Positions 34,972-43,088 of a stretch of 64,000 bases of DNA are shown here, one piece after another. The notes beneath the pieces were generated by a model. That model had not been told where the DNA came from and searched no databases. It saw nothing but the letters and a program-made list of their open reading frames with translations. This DNA is from Deltaproteobacteria bacterium (GTDB taxonomy: Bacteria > Desulfobacterota > Syntrophia > Syntrophales > UBA2192). How positions within the stretch are numbered: the first letter of the stretch is position 1; each line of letters opens with the position of its first letter. The translations under genes were made by a program, and so were the position numbers. The stretch is taken from positions 47,026-111,025 of the forward strand of contig JAAYEC010000004.1 in assembly GCA_012728915.1 (NCBI GenBank), written 5' to 3'.

Positions 34972-34996
34972 GCCGGGTAGCATACAGGGTAGCACG
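34972..34996 (+). repeat. 25-bp terminal repeat, left copy (integrase arm-site type)
   Basis: Identical to 43140-43164 and internally built of two GGGTAGCA units 4 bp apart. An inverted TATGCTACCC copy is at 34860-34869. These are probably arm-type sites bound by the integrase N-terminal domain. Confidence 0.7.
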
Positions 34997-35064
34997 AGAA
35001 CCAAGCCAAAGGTCCCGGGCCATGCAAACAGGCGGGTTGAAACCGACCAAAAAGAGGGCGGGCT

Positions 35065-36279
35065 ATGGCTAAAAAAGGGCCGAAAAAAAAGTATTCAGCG
35101 GGCACGAAGCGCCATGCAACCCAATTTCCGGGCGTCTACCAGCGCGAAGCCGAGCGGGTAGTCGGCAAGCCCGACGTCGTGTTTGACATTTCGTATAAGC
35201 GCGACGGCCGGAAGGTTTGGGAGAAGGTGGGCTGGAAGTCTCAAGGCTACTCGGCGGAGCTTGCCCGGCAAATTCGCAACGAACGGATCATCGCCATGCA
35301 GCACGGCGAGGACTTGCCGAAGGACAAGAAGAAAGCGCCGTTTTTCAGGGACGTTGCCGCAAAATACCTGCAATGGGCCGCGACTCACAAGCGCCGTGCC
35401 GGGATCGAGGACCAAAGCCGCTACGACTGTCACCTAAAGGGGCGTTTCGCCGACAAGCGCCTTGACGAGATCACCCCGTTTGATCTTGAGCGCATGAAGG
35501 CCGACCTGGCAAAGGCCGGGCTCTCTGCAATGTCCGTTGTGCACTGCCTTGCCCTTGTCCGGGGCATGTTCAACAAAGCGGCCGACTGGGGGCTGTGGCA
35601 AGGGGTAAACCCCGTTCGGAAAGTCAAAAAGCCCGTTGTCCGTAATGCCCGTGACCGGTTTCTCTCGTTTGACGAAGCGGAAACCCTCTTGAAGGCGCTA
35701 CGCTGGAACTACCGTTACAACAAAGAGATTGCCGACCCGAAACTGCATGACATCGCCCTGCTAAGTCTTCATACAGGGGCACGGGCCGGGGAGATTTTCA
35801 ACCTCAAGGGCCATGACGTAGACTTTCAGCACGGCTTGATTGCCTTTCGGGACACGAAAAACAACGAAACCCGCTATTCGCCCATGACCGCGAAGGTCCG
35901 GGAGATGCTACAGGCGCGAAGGCCCGGCAAGCCGGATGCGTACATTTTCACGACGGCCCGCGGCATGAAGATTAAGGAAGTCTCGAACGCCTTCGAGGGC
36001 GTCATTGAGCGCTGCGGATTCAACAAAGGCGTGAAAGATGCCCGGCGGCGGGTCGTCTTTCACACGCTGCGGCACACCTTCGCAAGCTGGCTTGCGATCC
36101 AGGGCACGCCTCTCTATACGATTGCAAAGCTCATGGGGCACAAATCAATTTCGATGTCGGAGCGCTACGCGCACCTTAGTCCCGATCACAAGCGGGATGC
36201 CGTCAACGGCCTTGAAGCGGCGCTCAACGGCGAAGGCGAAGCCGCAAAGGAGAAAAAGAACGATGCCATTCCCGCTTAA
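35065..36279 (+). CDS. int: Tyrosine-type site-specific integrase
   Basis: A 404-aa recombinase. A basic N-terminal arm-binding part is followed by a SAM-like core-binding domain (about 90-190) and a catalytic domain. The catalytic residues are Arg in HTGARAGEI, His-x-x-Arg in HTLRHTFAS, His in LMGHKS and the nucleophile Tyr in SERYAHLS. It should recombine the 47-bp att site in tRNA-Arg. The ATG follows a GGGCGGGCT region rather than a clear Shine-Dalgarno. The short repeats at 34860 and 34972 lie between att and the gene. Confidence 0.96.
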   Translation: MAKKGPKKKYSAGTKRHATQFPGVYQREAERVVGKPDVVFDISYKRDGRKVWEKVGWKSQGYSAELARQIRNERIIAMQHGEDLPKDKKKAPFFRDVAAKYLQWAATHKRRAGIEDQSRYDCHLKGRFADKRLDEITPFDLERMKADLAKAGLSAMSVVHCLALVRGMFNKAADWGLWQGVNPVRKVKKPVVRNARDRFLSFDEAETLLKALRWNYRYNKEIADPKLHDIALLSLHTGARAGEIFNLKGHDVDFQHGLIAFRDTKNNETRYSPMTAKVREMLQARRPGKPDAYIFTTARGMKIKEVSNAFEGVIERCGFNKGVKDARRRVVFHTLRHTFASWLAIQGTPLYTIAKLMGHKSISMSERYAHLSPDHKRDAVNGLEAALNGEGEAAKEKKNDAIPA

Positions 36280-36901
36280 CATGCCATCAGACCCGTTCAG
36301 CCTGCTAACGAGCAAAAAGCACCGGCAGCTTGCGAAGCACTTGCAGGACAGCGGCGCGAAGGGCGAGAAAGCCGCTCTGATTCTTCAGAGATTCTACAGC
36401 GTGAACTTCATAATTAGTACAATCGTAAAGCGGTCAAGCAACCCGGAATGGTTAAGTGAAAAGGCCTGGCGGGCAAAAGCCGCGAAGCGTTATGAAAAGG
36501 CCATCGCGGCGCTTGAGACGCTAGCGACAGATGAGGACATCCCCGCTGGGACACGAAAGATCATCGCGGCAGACCTCGGGGCACTGAAGAAGAGAAAGGA
36601 CCATCTGACGCTTGCCTACATGCTAAGGACCGCAATGCGGCCGACGCCGGTCAGCGTGCATCAGATGATCGGATTTCAGGCCTATGCTTTGCATGAGTAC
36701 ATCAGAAAATTCGGCAGTGTTCCGAACGGAGAGCTTTATGATTTCATTGCCGCGATGTTGCGAAACCTCTATCGGGGAAGCTGGATCAACGCCGAAGCGC
36801 TTGACGGCAAGACCCTGAAAAAAAATTACATTGATAACGTTCTCAAGCTTCGCGGAAAATACGATGAACTTGAAAAAATATTCAAAAGCCTTTCTCTCTA
36901 A
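36263..36901 (+). CDS. Hypothetical element protein, 212 aa
   Basis: A soluble, Lys/Ala-rich and probably all-helical protein with no motif I recognise. The ATG at 36263 overlaps the integrase stop by 17 nt and has AAAGGAG upstream, so it is translated from the integrase message; a second in-frame ATG is at 36281. Function unknown. Confidence 0.6.
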   Translation: MPFPLNMPSDPFSLLTSKKHRQLAKHLQDSGAKGEKAALILQRFYSVNFIISTIVKRSSNPEWLSEKAWRAKAAKRYEKAIAALETLATDEDIPAGTRKIIAADLGALKKRKDHLTLAYMLRTAMRPTPVSVHQMIGFQAYALHEYIRKFGSVPNGELYDFIAAMLRNLYRGSWINAEALDGKTLKKNYIDNVLKLRGKYDELEKIFKSLSL

Positions 36902-36982
36902 TCCCCGCCGTGCAAACGTAACCCTTCGATTTTACTCGCTTGCGTAAGTATTTCCGATTTCCTTAAATAATTACGCCTCTAA

Positions 36983-37011
36983 TTGACGCGCACCGTGATT
37001 ATTGGCCTAAT
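36983..37011 (+). promoter_or_regulatory. Promoter of the AlpA-like gene
   Basis: TTGACG at 36983-36988 and CCTAAT at 37006-37011 are 17 nt apart in an AT-rich intergenic stretch, 32 bp before the regulator ATG. It would start the replication module transcript. Confidence 0.5.
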
Positions 37012-37042
37012 GTCCCTAACAAAACTTCAGGGGGATTGAGGC

Positions 37043-37249
37043 ATGGAAACACTCGCACTGACGCCGAAGGATGTTATCGAGCGCTACCCGGCATTGACTA
37101 GATCAGAGGGCACGCTTGCGAACTGGCGCAACCGTAAAATTGGGCCGCGTTATTTTCGGATCGGCCGCCGGGTAGTCTACCGGCCGTCTGACATCGAAAA
37201 TTTTCTTTTTCATGCCCCTGTCATGACATCGGACAGCCTTGAGGACTAA
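37043..37249 (+). CDS. AlpA/MerR-like helix-turn-helix regulator or excisionase
   Basis: A 68-aa DNA-binding protein. LTPKDVIERYPALTRSEGTLANWRNRKIGPRYFRIGRRVVYRPSDIENFL is organised as helix-turn-helix plus wing, as in HTH_17/AlpA proteins. In satellites and prophages such proteins act as excisionase or as the switch for the replication genes. GGGGGATTGAGG precedes the ATG. Confidence 0.85.
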   Translation: METLALTPKDVIERYPALTRSEGTLANWRNRKIGPRYFRIGRRVVYRPSDIENFLFHAPVMTSDSLED

Positions 37250-37252
37250 GCC

Positions 37253-37444
37253 ATGAAAAGTGAGTACGACGTCACGCGCATGACACCGGCCGAAATTGCT
37301 GGGCTCTGGTCGTCGCTGACAAAAGAGCTTGCCGATGAATTTTGGAAACTCGAAAAGCGCGGGGCAAAGGTTTTTCTTGTCCGCAAGAACGTCAAGCTTG
37401 ACCTCGCGAGTTTCAACCAGTCACGGCCCGTTATGACGCGCTGA
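37253..37444 (+). CDS. Hypothetical element protein, 63 aa
   Basis: A short, charged protein starting 3 bp after the regulator stop, probably co-translated. The middle reads like a single helix followed by a strand (KVFLVRKNVKLDL). No family is recognised. Confidence 0.55.
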   Translation: MKSEYDVTRMTPAEIAGLWSSLTKELADEFWKLEKRGAKVFLVRKNVKLDLASFNQSRPVMTR

Positions 37445-37541
37445 AAACAAGCGGCAGCCGAAAAGGCACCGGCCGGGCTTCCGCATCCCCGGGCTCGGCC
37501 GGGCCGCAAAAAACAGATCACGGGGGTGCAGTGGGGATGCC

Positions 37542-39434
37542 ATGAGCAAGGCAGAGATCGAGCAACACTTTCGGGGCGACTACCGATCCTTTTATGGGCG
37601 CTACCTCGACGGCTTCAAGCCCGGCATCAGGGACAAGGAAAAGTTGTGGTGCCCATTTCATCAAGGCAATTCGCCTGCCCTAAGCATCAATTTCAAGACG
37701 GGTCTTTTCTACTGTCACTCGTGCGGGGCGGAGGGGGACGCCTTCAGTTTCTACGCCCTGAAGCGGGGCCTTTCTCTGCCCGCTGAATTTCAGAAAACGG
37801 TTGCAGGCATTGCGGCTGACTTCGGGATCGGTAACGGTTGCGGCGAGGCGGGCAAGCGGATTGTTGCGGAGTACAGCTACCACGACGAGGGGGGCGGGCT
37901 TGCCTACCAGAAAATCCGTTACGAACCAAAATCATTTCGGCTTCGTCGGCCTGACGGCAAGGGCGGTTGGGTTTGGAACCTCGACGGGGTACGGCTTGTG
38001 CCCTACCGGCTAAAGGACGTCCAGGCGGCACCTGAAATCATTTTTGTCGAAGGCGAGAAGGACGCCGACGGCCTGCATCGGCTGGGCTTTGCGGCAACGT
38101 GCTGCCCGCACGGGTCGGGGCAGTGTCCGGAGCACTTCGGACCTCTCTTCAAGGGGAAGGCGGCCGTGCTCATTCCCGACCAGGACGAGCCCGGCCGCAA
38201 GCATATGGCACAAGTGGCCGCTAGCCTGAAGGGCAATGCCACTTCGATTCGATGGGTAGACCTGCCCGCGGCAAAGCCGGGTTACGACGTTTCGGACTTC
38301 ATCGCCGAGGACCCCGAGACGGCCGTCGAGAGGCTTTCCGGGCTCATGGCCGACGCGGCCGAATACAAACACCCCGAACCCCCGCCGCCTGACGGGATCA
38401 TTTTTGAGCCTGCGGCAAGGATCGAAATCGAGCCCGTGACATGGCTCTGGAAAAACCACCTCGCGGAAGGAAAGATGCACCTTGTCGCGGGGCCGCCGGG
38501 GACGGGCAAGACTACACTTGCCCTTTCGATGGGGAGCACGATCTCGGCGGGCAGTGCATGGCCTGACGGGACCCGGGCGAAAAAAGGAAACGTCCTGCTA
38601 TGGACAGGAGAGGACAGTTGCCGGGACACCGTAGTCCCGCGACTGCTTGCCATGAGGGCAGACCTGGACCGATTCGTCATCGTGAGGGGGAAAACCAAAG
38701 AGGGCAAAAGGCTGGCTTTCGACCCGGCAACCGATCTTGACGCTTTGCGCGAGGCAATGGCCACGCGTCACTATGATCTCTTCATAGTGGACCCGCTCGT
38801 TGCCGTGACTTCGCGGGACTCGCACAAAAACTCAGAAACGAGAAAAGACCTCGCGCCACTGGTAGAACTCGGCGAGGCGTGCAAGACGGCAATCATGGGG
38901 GTGCATCACTTCGCAAAGGGAACGGCCGGGCGGGACCCCTTGGACCGCATCATCGGATCGGTTGCCTTCGCGGCCGTTGCGAGACTCGTATTTGTCGCCG
39001 TCAAGCTGCCCGACGAGGACGACGAAGGCGGCCGACTCTTTGCCCGGGCGAAATCGAACATCGGACCCGACGGCGGCGGGTTCAAGTACCAGCTACAGCC
39101 CGTGCGCCTGCCCGGACCCGTGGACATCGAAACCGTGCGGATTGCCTGGGGCGAACGGGTAGACGGTGACGCGGCAAGTCTCGTTGAAATGGCCGAGGCC
39201 GACGAGGACAAGCGAAGCAAATTTGACCAGGCGAAAGATTGGCTTGCGGACTTCATAGACAAGCCGACAAGCGCAAAGCGGGTATACGAAGCCGCGAAGG
39301 CGGCCGGGTTCTCGAAGCGGACCATCCAGGCGGCAAAGCAGGCGCTAAAAATCGAAGCCTCACGGGTAGGCTACGGACCCGACGGCGGTTGGCAGTGGAC
39401 CCTAGCCAAAGGGTGCAAGAATTCCTTATTATAA
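37542..39434 (+). CDS. Primase-helicase replication protein
   Basis: A 630-aa protein. An N-terminal CHC2 zinc finger has ligands C37, H40, C58 and C61 (CPFH...CHSC). A TOPRIM domain follows (FVEGEKDADGL near 170, and the DQDEPG acidic pair). The C-terminal RecA-like RepA/AAA_25 ATPase has Walker A GPPGTGKTT near residue 316 and Walker B DLFIVDPLVAV, and a small helical domain forms the end. It should unwind and prime the element's own origin. The iteron and AT-rich cluster begins inside its 3' end. Confidence 0.92.
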   Translation: MSKAEIEQHFRGDYRSFYGRYLDGFKPGIRDKEKLWCPFHQGNSPALSINFKTGLFYCHSCGAEGDAFSFYALKRGLSLPAEFQKTVAGIAADFGIGNGCGEAGKRIVAEYSYHDEGGGLAYQKIRYEPKSFRLRRPDGKGGWVWNLDGVRLVPYRLKDVQAAPEIIFVEGEKDADGLHRLGFAATCCPHGSGQCPEHFGPLFKGKAAVLIPDQDEPGRKHMAQVAASLKGNATSIRWVDLPAAKPGYDVSDFIAEDPETAVERLSGLMADAAEYKHPEPPPPDGIIFEPAARIEIEPVTWLWKNHLAEGKMHLVAGPPGTGKTTLALSMGSTISAGSAWPDGTRAKKGNVLLWTGEDSCRDTVVPRLLAMRADLDRFVIVRGKTKEGKRLAFDPATDLDALREAMATRHYDLFIVDPLVAVTSRDSHKNSETRKDLAPLVELGEACKTAIMGVHHFAKGTAGRDPLDRIIGSVAFAAVARLVFVAVKLPDEDDEGGRLFARAKSNIGPDGGGFKYQLQPVRLPGPVDIETVRIAWGERVDGDAASLVEMAEADEDKRSKFDQAKDWLADFIDKPTSAKRVYEAAKAAGFSKRTIQAAKQALKIEASRVGYGPDGGWQWTLAKGCKNSLL

Positions 39435-39586
39435 ATTTCTTGCGCCCTTTGATCTCTCTCTCTTTATAAGTACTTAATATATATATATATTTATAAAGGA
39501 CGCACAAAGGACGCAAAGGCTATTCAAAGGACGCAAAGAAGCTCAAAGGACGCAAAGAAAAACAAATAGAAAACTTTGCGCCCTTT
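39411..39586 (+). other. Putative iteron-type replication origin
   Basis: Three perfect direct copies of CAAAGGACGCAAAG occur at 39505-39518, 39525-39538 and 39544-39557 (spacing 20 and 19 bp). A close copy precedes at about 39494. Inverted relatives (CTTTGCGCCCTTTG type) lie at 39573-39586 and 39439-39452, and another direct relative at about 39411-39424. Between the two groups lies an AT-rich tract (about 39464-39497) with a TA run. Iterons next to an AT-rich unwinding tract and a primase-helicase gene are the usual make-up of an autonomous origin. Confidence 0.65.
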
Positions 39587-39620
39587 GAAGGAAAAACCAG
39601 ACAACCGAGGGGCAGTGACT

Positions 39621-39866
39621 ATGAGCAAGGGTTACGGCAAAGTGCAGCGGCAGATCATAGACATGCTGAACCAGCGTGAAGCCTTCGCCCTGTCCGAACT
39701 GGCAAAAGCGACGGACAAGGCGCGGTATAACTCGACGCTGCGGGCACTCGCTAAGCTCAGAGGACGCAAGGGCGAAAGGCCGGGCACGGCGAAAGGCCGG
39801 GCACGGCGAAAGGCAAAGCGGCGGGCGCGGCAGCTTGCCGCACTGAAGGCCCGCGAGGGGCTCTGA
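39621..39866 (+). CDS. Small basic element protein, 81 aa
   Basis: The N-terminal 45 residues look like a helix-turn-helix or winged-helix fold (QIIDMLNQREAFALSELAKA). The rest is a highly basic Lys/Arg tail. It is probably a DNA-binding or DnaK-like copy-control protein by position beside the origin; this is inference. A related AGAGGACGCAAGGG iteron-like string lies inside the gene. Confidence 0.55.
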   Translation: MSKGYGKVQRQIIDMLNQREAFALSELAKATDKARYNSTLRALAKLRGRKGERPGTAKGRARRKAKRRARQLAALKAREGL

Positions 39867-40008
39867 CGGGGCACTCGGGCCAAAATCAGCGCCTTTCTCC
39901 CGGCGGGCGACACAGGACAGCGGGCCGGGCAAGATCGGGGCTTAGAGAACGAAAAACGGCGCGCAGGCGTCATTTAGCAGGCACAAATAAAATTCAGGAG
40001 GACGCGGC

Positions 40009-40767
40009 ATGGTTAGAACATTATGGGACCGGATTGTTGGGCGCGAGACCGAGAACGAGGCGAGCGAGAAACTTGTCAAGGCGCTGCGAGAACATGAAAA
40101 ACAGTGGCCCGAGATCGAGGCGGCCTGGCAGAAGGCCGACGACGAAGTGGTTGTCCCGGCAGCACAGGTGCACTCGGTTGCGCTGCACACGGAGAATCCC
40201 GAGCGGATTCTTGCCGCTTGGGAGGCGCTAATGCGCGCGCGGTGGGATCGGGACCGGGCAAAAGGGGCGTGGGACCGCAAGCGCTTGGCCCTCCTGGGCG
40301 AGCTCGAAGCGCTGACGGGGCCGGTCATTCAGGAAAAATGGGAATATTGGCAGTCTAGTCTTGCGCAGCTACACGGACAGCGGCGAATCAAGGAGATCGA
40401 ACGATTCGTGGATATGGCTTTCGATCATACGCCGAGGCGCGTGCGTTACAAATCGAATTTCCCGGCCATCGCGGAAGCCAAAAAAACGTTGCTCGCGGCC
40501 TCGCAGACGCTTCGCGAAATGCGCCACTGTGCGCTTTCCGAAATCGACGACTTCATCGAGAAAACTGAGGCGAAGCTCAAGAAGCTGGATTTTGAAACCC
40601 TTGTGGAAGAGAAAGAGGCGGTTTCGCTGCATGCTTTTTCGGAATTGCAGGAAAGCACCATCGTTGAGCCAAAGGCTCCCCCGCTACACCCAGCCGCTCA
40701 GGTTTTGGTCGACGAATTGGTCGCCAACGCCAAACCGGGGAGGCCGGTCAGGCTGAAGCTCCGTTAA
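40009..40767 (+). CDS. Helical element protein, 252 aa
   Basis: Predicted mostly alpha-helical with long Glu/Lys/Ala-rich stretches and several Trp residues, and no transmembrane segment. CAGGAGG stands at good spacing before the ATG. No family recognised; possibly structural or regulatory. Confidence 0.6.
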   Translation: MVRTLWDRIVGRETENEASEKLVKALREHEKQWPEIEAAWQKADDEVVVPAAQVHSVALHTENPERILAAWEALMRARWDRDRAKGAWDRKRLALLGELEALTGPVIQEKWEYWQSSLAQLHGQRRIKEIERFVDMAFDHTPRRVRYKSNFPAIAEAKKTLLAASQTLREMRHCALSEIDDFIEKTEAKLKKLDFETLVEEKEAVSLHAFSELQESTIVEPKAPPLHPAAQVLVDELVANAKPGRPVRLKLR

Positions 40768-41010
40768 TCTATTCCCCTCTTCGGCAGGGGTGGCCAAGTG
40801 GCCTGCTTGCCGAACGGCTGCCAGCGGGCGGTGCTGCCGTTCACAAAAAACACCCGCAGTCAGGGGGTGCCTCCTTCCCGTCCAGAGCGCGAAGGTCTCC
40901 GGGTGCCTGACCTGGCCGGGGCGCAGTCAACCACCGCCTGCGCCCCGTAAAAAGACCAATGCGCGCAGCTACCGGCCAGAACGAATGAGCACCGGGGCGG
41001 CGCGATCAAG
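40768..41010. other. Non-coding region with nested inverted repeats
   Basis: TTCGGCA (40780-40786) pairs with TGCCGAA (40808-40814), with TGGCC/GGCC inside. A second inverted repeat, GAACGGC with GCCGTTC, follows directly. It has no poly-T tails. An overlapping 77-aa reading frame (40790-41023) is not convincing as a gene. Possible structured RNA or packaging/partition signal. Confidence 0.4.
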
Positions 41011-41050
41011 GGCCGAGAGGTGACCTCCGCATCTCTCGGCCTTTTCTTTT
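41011..41050 (+). terminator. Rho-independent terminator
   Basis: GGCCGAGAG (41011-41019) pairs with CTCTCGGCC (41033-41041), followed by a T-rich tail to 41050. Confidence 0.8.
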
Positions 41051-41074
41051 CGTCCCCCTGCCCGCCGGCGGCAC

Positions 41075-41551
41075 CTGAACGAAAGCCAGCGGGCCGTCAT
41101 AGCTGAACGGCTGGCGAATATGCCGGTTGGGAATATAAGCGGGAGCAATCAATATGAGAGGAAAGCGGCAATGTTGCCGAATTCCATTTCCCAATCCCAA
41201 GCCGCCGAAATGCCACGGCTGGCGAATATGGAACTCGGTGATAATCAATATAAAAGAGGGTCGGACTCAAGTCCGACCCAAAATAACATTTCCCAATCCC
41301 AGGCCGCAGAAATGCCACGGCTGGCGAATATGGAAAGAACGGACACCTTAAAAAAGGGTTCCCGTTCGGACTCAAGACCGATCGGGGCAATTTCCCAATC
41401 CCAGGCCGCCGAAATGCCACGGCTGGCGAATATGCCTCTAGGCGGTGCAATATATCGGTCGGACACAAGTCCGACCGAAAACTATGTTTCCCAATCCCAG
41501 GCGCTAACAGCTTCAGACTCAAGTCCGAAGCTATTAGCAGGACAGCCGTGA
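41075..41551 (+). pseudogene. Truncated phage/plasmid-type gene expanded by in-frame repeats
   Basis: Reading opens after a stop near 41022 with no usable start codon. Its first residues, LNESQRAVIAERLANM, resemble the N-terminal part of a family of phage and plasmid proteins in which RLANM, a variable stretch and a SQxQAAE motif follow each other (from memory). Here the block ISQSQAAEMPRLANM is repeated three times, with different 18-20-residue inserts, before a stop at 41551. The homologous continuation (YAEQRLGELL) is in the next reading frame from 41548. It is likely a decayed or expanded remnant. If translated, it would start at ATG 41120. Confidence 0.55.
41187..41502 (+). repeat. Tandem 44-bp repeats with palindromic spacers
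   Basis: Near-identical 44-bp copies lie at 41187-41230, 41289-41332 and 41391-41434. A 16-bp tail fragment is at 41107-41122 and a 16-bp head fragment at 41487-41502. Periods are 108, 102, 102 and 96 bp, all multiples of three. Spacers 2-5 carry palindromes of GGTCGGACTCAAGTCCGACC type: 41258-41279 (10-bp arms), 41361-41386 (imperfect), 41456-41477 (9-bp arms) and 41503-41538. Confidence 0.85.
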
Positions 41552-41847
41552 TCTACGCCGAGCAGAGGCTGGGGGAATTGCTGAGACCGATTAATCCCGG
41601 CGGTTTACCCAAGAGAACCGCCGGTGGTTTAATGGCCGGTGCCGAGCCTTCACTTCCCCCCGGCATTTCCAAGCGCACTTCTCACCAAGCACAAACCCTA
41701 GCGTCCAATCCCGAGAAGGTAGAGAAGATCATTACAGCGGCGCTAAAGGGCGTTTTATGCCGTACGCGACGGTCTAGGACAGCCCAGGAGCAACGATCTC
41801 TCACGCCGAGGGGTAGGGGTGCGGGCCTTTTTTTTCGCCTGCCCTGA
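41548..41847 (+). CDS. C-terminal-like fragment of the same phage/plasmid gene, 99 aa
   Basis: GTG at 41548 overlaps the previous stop as GTGA and has AGGA at correct spacing. The peptide begins IYAEQRLGELLRPINPGG and contains RTSHQAQTLASNPEKVEKII, resembling the middle region of the phage/plasmid family of the preceding pseudogene. The last 40 residues look out of frame (Arg-rich). Probably a gene fragment, possibly still translated. Confidence 0.45.
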   Translation: MIYAEQRLGELLRPINPGGLPKRTAGGLMAGAEPSLPPGISKRTSHQAQTLASNPEKVEKIITAALKGVLCRTRRSRTAQEQRSLTPRGRGAGLFFRLP

Positions 41848-42042
41848 CAAATACCTGTCATATACCTGTTAAAATACTGACAACAAAAAAACGCTACCTG
41901 AAAATAATTTACCCGGAGCCGAATATCGAGGTCCGAATTACCCTCATTTTCCGAAGCTAGGAAGGACCCGCGAGGGGTACAGGTAGGCAGACCGGGGGGC
42001 TTTTCACCTGTCTCCGGCGGCCGGGCAGAAAGGAGGCAGGCA
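41848..42042. other. Intergenic region, AT-rich left part
   Basis: No ORF. ATACCTG repeats occur near 41854-41872, followed by poly-A and a G-rich right half ending in the AAAGGAGG ribosome site of the next tiny gene. Confidence 0.4.
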
Positions 42043-42201
42043 GTGACAGACCGTGAACGAAGGGCAGTCAGGCGAATGAAGAGAGCGCGCGAGGTTCACC
42101 TTGCCACGAAGGCGGCGCGGCGAAGGGCGGCCATGCGCCGTTGCCTTGACAGGCAGCGGGCGGCCGACGCGGAGCAACGGTTGAGAGAGGGGGTGGGGTG
42201 A
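42043..42201 (+). CDS. Tiny Arg-rich element protein, 52 aa
   Basis: GTG start with AAAGGAGG six bases upstream, and one long basic helix (Arg, Ala, Glu). Its TGA overlaps the next ATG as TGATG, a translational-coupling arrangement. Function unknown. Confidence 0.55.
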   Translation: MTDRERRAVRRMKRAREVHLATKAARRRAAMRRCLDRQRAADAEQRLREGVG

Positions 42202-42431
42202 TGCTGCTAGAATACCGAGGGTGTCCAGGCAACGAGAAGCCCGCGCGGATTGAAGCTGTCATAACGACGGGGCACGCGGCAAGCAGCTACGGCATGCCCG
42301 TTGTCGTCCTGCGTGACGGCACCGTTTTAGACTCGCTTTCCTGGGTCCTGTGCCGTTACAGGGTTGTAAGGGCAAGCGAGGGCGAGAGGGCCGCACTGGC
42401 GCGGCTGGGGATCGTCGTCGAGGGTGCCTAG
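42201..42431 (+). CDS. Small element protein, 76 aa
   Basis: ATG overlaps the stop of the preceding gene. It has a compact beta-rich composition with the PVVVLRDGTVLDSLSWVLCRYRVVRAS block and no recognised family. Confidence 0.55.
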   Translation: MLLEYRGCPGNEKPARIEAVITTGHAASSYGMPVVVLRDGTVLDSLSWVLCRYRVVRASEGERAALARLGIVVEGA

Positions 42432-42445
42432 AAGGGAGGTGAACC

Positions 42446-42667
42446 ATGCAAGAAGAGGCGAAACCGGCGAATGGCATGTATTACTTTACAGAGCTTCGCA
42501 AGGAGGGACAGTGGCATGAATCCCGCAAATTCAACACGAAGCAGGCCGCGACGCAGTGGGCCCAGTGGCTGCTAACCCTGGAGGGCGTTGACGAGGTGGC
42601 CGTCTGGCGCGGGGCTGTCGGCGGGGATCATGTTTTCAGCGAGGTGAAATCATGCAAGCGCCGGTAA
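42446..42667 (+). CDS. Small element protein, 73 aa
   Basis: AAGGGAGGTGAACC precedes the ATG. The protein has several aromatic residues and a helical middle (TKQAATQWAQWLLTLEGV). Its 3' end overlaps the following frame by 16 nt. Function unknown. Confidence 0.6.
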   Translation: MQEEAKPANGMYYFTELRKEGQWHESRKFNTKQAATQWAQWLLTLEGVDEVAVWRGAVGGDHVFSEVKSCKRR

Positions 42668-42881
42668 AGGGCGGGCGGGCTTCGCGGAGCCTTGCGAATT
42701 ACCTCGAAGCCATAGAAAACGCGCGGGAGCTCATACGCGCGGCCGAAGAGGCCCGGGCGGCCTCGGAGACGTTTCGCCGGGGGCGGCCGCTCTCGAAGAG
42801 GCGAAGGCGCTCGCCATGCTCAAGGAGTTAGGCGAGGGGGTGACACCCAAGTTGAAAGGAGGAAAAAGCTCATGGGAATGA
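42652..42881 (+). pseudogene. Small element gene with a probable frameshift
   Basis: Starting at ATG 42652 (GAGGTG upstream) the frame gives a helical Ala/Glu-rich peptide, then switches to an Arg-rich tail and stops at 42831. In the neighbouring frame the helical character continues after the G5 run near 42778-42782 (AAALEEAKALAMLKELGEG) to a stop at 42881 that overlaps the next gene. A single missing G would restore a protein of about 76 residues. It may be a sequencing error or a real mutation. Confidence 0.5.
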
Positions 42882-43054
42882 TCAAGAAAGAGGAAATCCG
42901 GGGAAGGCAGGACGCAGAGGGAAAGATTGTTTGCGCTGACTGCATGGAAGACGACGATTGGAAGGACGTCAGGGAGGCCGACCTATTCACAGACGACCAT
43001 GTTGAGAAAAGTGACGATCTTTTCTTTTGTGACCTCTGCGGCAATCAACTTTAA
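42872..43054 (+). CDS. Small zinc-ribbon-like protein, 60 aa
   Basis: Two CxxC pairs (CADC near residue 21 and CDLC near 54) suggest one zinc site with acidic residues between them. AAAGGAGG lies upstream of the ATG. It is the last gene of the element before its terminator. Role unknown, possibly regulatory. Confidence 0.65.
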   Translation: MGMIKKEEIRGRQDAEGKIVCADCMEDDDWKDVREADLFTDDHVEKSDDLFFCDLCGNQL

Positions 43055-43088
43055 CCTTGAGGCCGGGGCGCAGTAGTGACCACTAGAG

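Larger units (their letters stand above)
34614..35064. other. Left junction region of the integrated element
   Basis: After the fusion gene comes chromosomal DNA with a hairpin at 34758-34788, then the left att copy, then about 215 bp of element DNA upstream of the integrase. The element part has GGGTAGC-type arm sites and a possible promoter (TTGACA 34887-34892, TAAGCT 34910-34915, 17 nt apart). Confidence 0.6.

Noticed and set aside
40780..40860. tRNA-Ser/Leu-like gene (GGGGTGGCCAAGTGGCC resembles a D-arm)
   Set aside because: No matching T-arm or acceptor partner; the segment is better explained by nested inverted repeats.
40790..41023. 77-aa reading frame in the element
   Set aside because: Overlaps the nested inverted repeats and ends inside a terminator stem; composition is unlike the neighbouring genes.
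41187..41502. CRISPR-like array (44-bp repeats with about 58-bp spacers)
   Set aside because: Only three full copies, spacers contain a shared palindrome, periods are all multiples of three and preserve a reading frame, and there are no cas genes.
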